This document shows, piece after piece, positions 58,007 to 64,000 of a stretch of DNA of 64,000 nt. Source of the stretch: Austropuccinia psidii (taxonomy: Eukaryota; Basidiomycota; Pucciniomycetes; Pucciniales; Sphaerophragmiaceae). Below the pieces are notes generated by a model. That model made no database searches. It saw nothing but the letters and a program-made list of their open reading frames with translations, and was not told the DNA's origin. Numbering within the stretch: position 1 is the first letter of the stretch; each line of letters begins with the position of its first letter. Where the stretch lies: positions 2,528,501-2,592,500 of the forward strand of contig JALGQZ010000020.1 in the NCBI GenBank assembly GCA_023105745.1, given 5' to 3'. A program made the translations under genes and the position numbers.

Positions 58007-61000
58007 CAGATTCATGCTGAGATAGTTCAGAGATGTGTACAATACAATTTCAATGTTTTTATTTTACCAATGTTATAATTTTCTTCTTGTTACTATATTT
58101 TTAATTCATTGCTTTTTAAATAAGTTTGAAAATTAATTTATTGAGTAATGAGATAAAGCTATTCTTATTTATAATATATATTTTGAATTTCTTGAATAAT
58201 TTTTGCAAAATAATCTCAAATTTATATTAATAATAGTAGGGATGAGCTAATAATTTCATTATAATTTGATCAAATTCATTTAATTTAGTCAAAAAAATAG
58301 CCAAAACCATTATTAATCATAAATATCAAAACATAATTATATAAGTAGAGGATATAAGACATTTTTTAGTTCAGTAAAGGTGATATGGTAACAATTGGAT
58401 TGGGATGAATTTTGGGATGAATTTTTTGTTGCTGTGAATCCCTCTGATGCTGAAGGGTGAGGTGGAATTTTTTTGTTCAATTTTGATTTTTTCCATCTTC
58501 ATTTCATTTTATTTTATAAGCTCTTTGGACTTGTAAGATAACTCAAGCTGGTGCCTTTCAAAACATTTTCACATTTCAATTTCTCAAGCTCAATTTGGCT
58601 TTCCATTCTTGTTTTGGAAAGCACAATTTTCTCACTGAGAAATGGATTTTTTTCAGAGGAAATATCTTTAACTACAGTAATGAAGGAAATATGGTTTTTG
58701 GGGTGATCTTTGGTAGATCTCGCTCCTTTGGACCTGAAAACCCTTGGTGTGATGGTATAATATTTAACTTCCCTGTGCTTCTTTTCATATGATTCCCAAT
58801 ATGATTATTGTTTCTTTTTTTCTCATTTTTTATCTCTATAGGTTTACTTTCCATTTGATTAATTAGATTTATTTAAAAAACATAACTTGTTTCTTTTTCA
58901 CTACTTATTTAGGTTAATTGAATAAAGTTTTTCTCAATTTTTCTCTCTTTCATTTTTCTTGCTTCATCACCATTGAAGTTTGAAATTTCCATTTGATAAT
59001 CACTTGAGATAGTATCAAATTCCACTTTTGAGTGCTTTGATCTTCCAAGAGCCTTGTTTCTGTATCAATAAATTCTAAAGTATTCAAATTTTCCTTTTCT
59101 CCAAAAATACTGTTGAGACATTGATAAAATGGAAATTCATGGTCAATTTTTTGAAACCCTTTGGAACACCAAATACAGTTAAGCTCATTTCCTTCTTTAC
59201 ATCTTGATACTTTCATTTATACATTTTCCATTGTTTCTTCCTCTTAAATCCATCAAATTCTAATTTTCATTCATCCTGATTTAAATTCATCTAATTTGCC
59301 TTATCATTGAAACCTCCAATCCTAATTATTTTTGAACCCCATGTGCTATTATTTGTTTCTCCAAGAATATTAATACATAAAAAGTCAGCATGAAACATCA
59401 AAAATAGGGTGTCTTAAACCTGCCAAAAACCAAATTAAAAAATGTGGGTTTTTGAAGAAAGCCCCACATATAGAAAAGCTAGTATCTCAAACTGAAATAT
59501 TGAATTTCTTCAACTGTGGGACCAAAAATTTCAACAAAGCTTGGGCTTTCCAAAAAAGTTGTCATTTTAAATTTGAAACCTAACCCATTTATTTTAAAAT
59601 TGCAAAATTTCCAGTACTCAACTAATCACTTTGTTCATGTAATTTTTCAATTCCATACAACAAAAATTAATCATCATCAATATCATTGGCATTTTTTTTC
59701 AAGTTCCTTCATAGATCCTTCTCAAATTTCTTTGGGCTGTAATAGGTTGCTTTCAAGATGCCACATATCAGATCTCAAAGGGTTAATTGATCTCACAAAG
59801 GCACACCAACACAATAACAACCTTCTGGTCATCTAACTCAGGTTTATCATAAATATATAATCAATTTATTAAAGAAGAAATTAAATTATGATACTTGTTT
59901 TGGGACAAGTGGTAAAACTTCCATTGGAAGGCCACCTTTGAGAAAACAAAATGGATTCAGACTTATCACTATTGAGGTCAATAAGAAGCCCCAAAACCAT
60001 ATAAATAATTCATCAGAAAGTATGTGTGACCAATGGCAAACATAGAAGAATAAATATAACTTGGAAAAAAAAATTTGAGAGTCAAACTGGATCAGGCATC
60101 ACTGAGGATAATGAGACAAAGGGTATCAAGACAATTCTGAGATGTGTCAATGAAACTCTTGATAATATTTCTATCAATCAAGAGTACTATTACTGTTCAT
60201 ATTAAATATGATGAATAAATTTATTATAGCTACAAAAAAATAATTAATTACAGAACTATTTCTTTTACTTGTTATACACTACTAGCAATTGGAACAGTAA
60301 GCAGTAATTTTCTACTAGAATCAATTGAAAGAAGTATCAACAATAAAGCTTTTAATTAAAATAATATGAAATCAGTTGAATGTATAGTTATCTTTTACAA
60401 AAATAATTAAAAAGATAATTTGATACTCCAATAATACCCTGAAAATAATTGGTATAGTGATTTGACATATTGTTTGTGGAATTAAAGGATCAAAATTTAG
60501 TTATAGCAGCAATAAAAGAATATAACAGTTAAAAACAATTGGAAATAGTTCATTTCTATTATCTAAAGATTTCTGATTGATTATGAAATAATGAAAACAC
60601 TTAAGAAAAGATTTAACTAATACTTACTTGTTGGTGCTAATGATATGATTGAGTTCTAAGATGATTTGAAAAAAGCAACAACAGGAGGCCTATTTTGAGT
60701 CAATATCAGTGCACAGAGGCATGAAATGGAGAAAAATGAAAATACAATGAGTGAGAAACCAATTATCCTCTTTGTATTATTAATTAAATCATTTGTTGTC
60801 ATGTAAGATTATCATAATTACTTAATTAAGTCATTTTATGTGACTAAAAACCCACTTATGGTTAATAAAAAAAGGAGTAACAACTGTAAATCTTCTTTCA
60901 TTTGAAAAAAAATCAATTTCTCAAATTTATCAACATTATTGGAAATTTAATAACAGATTGTATTTTCTGTGAATTTTTGAATATTCAGTGTTCCACATGG

Positions 61001-62029
61001 AATAATAAAAAATGGACTGTAAGTAAAAACTTTTATTAGAATTAACAAGTCATGATCATTTTTTGTTTTTATATGTATTATCCCATTTTAAATTGGTTCC
61101 AAAAATTTAAGAAATATTAATCAAGAATTTTATTTTTAATTAATTTTTTGAAGTTCTTACCCTATTTCTAAGTAGAAAAGCAAATAGCACAGTAATAGCT
61201 AGTTTCCATAAGGTAAATGGATGAATACTAGTCCAAAATTGTTTTCAATTAATCACTTAGAGTTTATTAATGAAGAATAATTAATAATTGGAATGGTTAC
61301 AGGAGTAAGAGTTTCTCATTACCTCCTTGTAACATCAAAATAGCAGCTTATTTGCTATTTTCTTATTACTTAATGGGAATTTAACTTTGTAACCAAGTTC
61401 CCAAAAGGCTTTAGTATACTGATTGGGAAATTATAAGACATGGATCCAAGATTTGGAGCTATCCATGCCTCAGAGGCCTCAGAAGTTGAGCACCCTGTCT
61501 CTTTTGGATGTCTTTTGTCCCCCTTAGCTATTTTCACATAAAAATAGTATTTCAGGATTCAATACTGATGTCCACTATGGGTGTATCAGAGCTTCAATTA
61601 AGAATACAGTAATTTCAAGTGTCACAAAAATTCATAACACTATTCTTAGTGTATATATAACATGGGATTTCTCATATTCCCATTATTTTGGTGTGAAATT
61701 GAGCAATTTCTTTTCACCATTCTTTTATGTGGTATTGATGATGTGGTTATGAAGTATTTTTCATATCAAAACTTCATAGAGTTAATTTAAGCTTATTCAC
61801 TCTATGGAGCTACCCTACATGAATGTTTGTGTAGAGTTCAAATATGGCCTTAAAGCAAGGAATTGACATAATCACAAAAAGCTAATCTTATTTTGTGGAA
61901 TAAAAAAGGAAGAATTCTGAATATATGAATGATTTATGGGTTATTAATAGCTCAAAATTCATTTTAATATTAATTACAAACTGTTTTGGTATGTAAAATA
62001 TACTTAAAGGCGTACAAAAATGGTTAATA
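58007..62029. other. AT-rich stretch without recognisable genes
   Basis: Only short open frames without domain signals. Small hairpins occur (for example ACTTGTTTTGGGACAAGT near 59901). It may be decayed DNA of the same Harbinger element or plain intergenic sequence. Confidence 0.4.
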
Positions 62030-62834
62030 GGCTGGAAAGCATGTGCCCTTGTTCCAAAAAACTGGATTCTTTTTTTGGGAACAAGCCCAATATTACACCA
62101 ATTGCAACATTTTACTCACAGGAGGATGATTTGTTGTTAAATGAGGAGGACCAAGTTGATACAAACCTAAAAGTATGTTATTCTTGTTGTTAATTGGGTA
62201 TCCATACTAATGTGTTTTCCTGTGTTTAATCTTGGAATGAAAACCTTGAATAAAACAATCATGAAACACCTATTGATATTCAAGAACTTCTGGGGGAATA
62301 AAATATGGTGGATCAACTTGTAAGCTTCATATATAACAACCCTCTTCCCATTTTATGATTGTTTGTAATTCTTTTTATACTAAAATTAATTGAAAAATGA
62401 TTAAATAGAAAATCATAAATGGATGGAAAATTTCAACCTGGATGATTGCAGTGGTGTGCATAAAAAAATGCATGTATTTTCACCATCTTATACACATTTG
62501 TTGGAAATGCAAAGAGATAGTGAGTCATTATTTTTACTCATGGAGAAGGAATAATCATTCAATTTAAATTTGGATAGGAAGTGAAAATTCACGGATTAAA
62601 AAATTGAATTGGGATAAGGCAAAATGGAAAGACAAAAGAAAGGCAGAAGCTGAGAGAATCCAGAAAGAAAAGGTACCAAAGGAAATTGAATTGGAAGCTC
62701 AGCTTTGTGAAGAGAAGAAAATTCAGCATCAAATGGAATTTGAGGAGAGCAACTTACAGAGTAAAATTTATTTCCAAAAAGAAAATTTTGTTAAGGAAAG
62801 CAAAGGAAGACAGATTTGTGTATCACAGAAATGA
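62030..62834 (+). pseudogene. Possible second Harbinger ORF (charged coiled-coil protein), remnant
   Basis: 62035-62170 reads NRLESMCPCSKKLDSFFGNKP followed by an acidic stretch. 62604-62834 encodes a strongly charged helix (WDKAKWKDKRKAEAER; EKKIQHQMEFEESNL). Harbinger elements usually carry a second, Myb-like DNA-binding ORF, and many fungal versions end in such a coiled coil. No Myb repeat is visible, so this is a guess from position and composition. Confidence 0.3.
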
Positions 62835-64000
62835 GATCTGAAAGGCCTTTGGCTTAGGTAGAGCAGATTTCTTCTTCAATAAAGAAGTATTTTGTCACAT
62901 TTTGGAAATAATTTGTTCATTAGTTTGGTAGTTTTTTTGATGAAGCACAGGAAATTTTTAAGCTGTGGAATGTCTGATTGTATTTTAGTCAATAGGATGT
63001 TGCCAAATGGGAACATTATTTTGAAAACAAATATTCAGCAAGCTGAATTTCCAAAAAATTGGGCTGGAAAAAATATTTATTTTAATTTCATTTTTTCAAT
63101 AAAATCAAGCCACCTTTTTGGGAAAAAAAATTAATCTTCTCCAACTTTGATTTTCCTAAATTTAATTGGGGTTTTAAACTCCTTCAAAAAAGTAATAGGG
63201 GTGTAAAGCCTATGAAATCCCAAATTTAAGATCTTGATTTTTTTTCTTGAAATGTGGGATTCAATTCCTGGGATTTCACAAATACCACACCCCCTGACCT
63301 GTGGTTTATTTGTAATGTAAAAACCTATGTTTTTGGCTGAAAATCCCACATCATAACACTTGAAATCCAAGCCTCTTATGGCCAAATTTATACAAAAACC
63401 TGACTAAGGGAATGTAGATTTGCATAATTATTTGGTAAATGAATAAATTTATTTAGAAAAAATCCTTTGAATAGAATTCAAATATTATATTTCTCATCAA
63501 ATATATAAAAATCTAAAAATGCCAAAAACATCAGAAATCATCCCATTACTTCATCAACTAAATACAGTTTAGAATAGCATTGTCATGGAATCTAATATTT
63601 ACTCTGACTTGGAAGAAGATTTATCACCATTATACCACCTCAGTACACAAAGGTTTCTTAGACAATGCAAAACTATTCCTTCTGCATATATAAAAACCTG
63701 CAGTGATTTGGTCCACTTATCAAGTTGAAAATTAAAACAACTCTGGTGTACTAATCATGAATATTTCCAAAATTTAGTTTTCTTGATTCAAGATGATGAA
63801 ATTTTTCAGAATTCATAAAGATTTAAACAGAGAAATACAGCCACAAAATTGGTTGTAGAATTAGCATTATTAAGATCCAATGGGAATGGCACCTCTTTGG
63901 AAAAAGGAGGAATTCTATTTGAAGTTGGTCATGGGTAAATTATATTATATACACAGCATACAATAAAAGAGTTAATCAAGTTTGAAAAGAAATATATTAC
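62835..64000. other. AT-rich right edge, nothing recognised
   Basis: Short open frames at 62892-63134 (plus) and 63131-63385 (minus) show no domain signal. No LTR ends or inverted repeats found. Confidence 0.4.

Noticed and set aside
58595..59836. Short ORFs at 58595, 58950 and 59516
   Set aside because: Isolated, AT-rich, no domain signal; expected by chance in this composition.
1..64000. CRISPR arrays, bacterial operons or phage genes
   Set aside because: The direct repeats present are LTRs, TRIM repeats or a minisatellite; introns and chromodomain retroelements show that the DNA is eukaryotic.

Overview
The window is AT-rich eukaryotic DNA built almost entirely of nested transposable elements. 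The Ty3/gypsy elements, the OTU-bearing Mutator-like element (MULE), the PIF/Harbinger remnants and the short (about 60-190 nt) GT-AG introns all fit a fungus. From my recollection of similar repetitive proteins, a rust fungus with a very large genome (Pucciniales, for instance Austropuccinia) is the best fit; I could not check this by search. I saw no CRISPR array, rRNA or intact tRNA gene. One cellular gene looks intact: a six-exon mitochondrial carrier at 31226-33012 (minus strand).

Layout. (1) 1-22332 is an old Ty3 element (A), truncated by the left window edge. It has been hit by a young full-length relative B (1558-12264, 5-bp target duplication AAAGC), a 464-bp miniature terminal-repeat element (TRIM-1, 12717-13180, duplication TTGAC), a MULE (about 15599-19850) and a solo LTR (20275-22098, duplication GTCAG). 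(2) 22430-29483 is element C, with two LTRs around a gag region and a collapsed, out-of-order pol. Its 3' LTR is a recombinant between its own 5' LTR and the upstream solo LTR, and a 331-bp flank is duplicated: the footprint of an unequal crossover. (3) 30043-33511 is the only gene-like island: the carrier plus two exons of an unknown gene. (4) 33640-33966 is a tRNA-like SINE candidate followed by a 10-bp minisatellite, into which element D (33967-45496, duplication AAAAT) inserted. (5) 47090-58006 is a PIF/Harbinger transposase split in two by minus-strand chromovirus E (LTR 47988-48734, gag-pol 51547-56616) and a truncated second TRIM (57240-57668). (6) 58007-64000 is AT-rich with little recognisable content apart from a possible charged coiled-coil ORF remnant.

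Shared design of B, C and D. Each has a conserved TGGGGGCC block just after the 5' LTR, a leader ending in a 3' splice site followed directly by TG, a first ORF (ORF0) cut by an intron at the same phase-1 position, and a gag-pol frame lying at -1 relative to ORF0 with X XXY YYZ heptamers in the overlap. This points to a start codon completed by splicing plus a -1 frameshift. The conservation is read directly from the sequence; the mechanism is inference.
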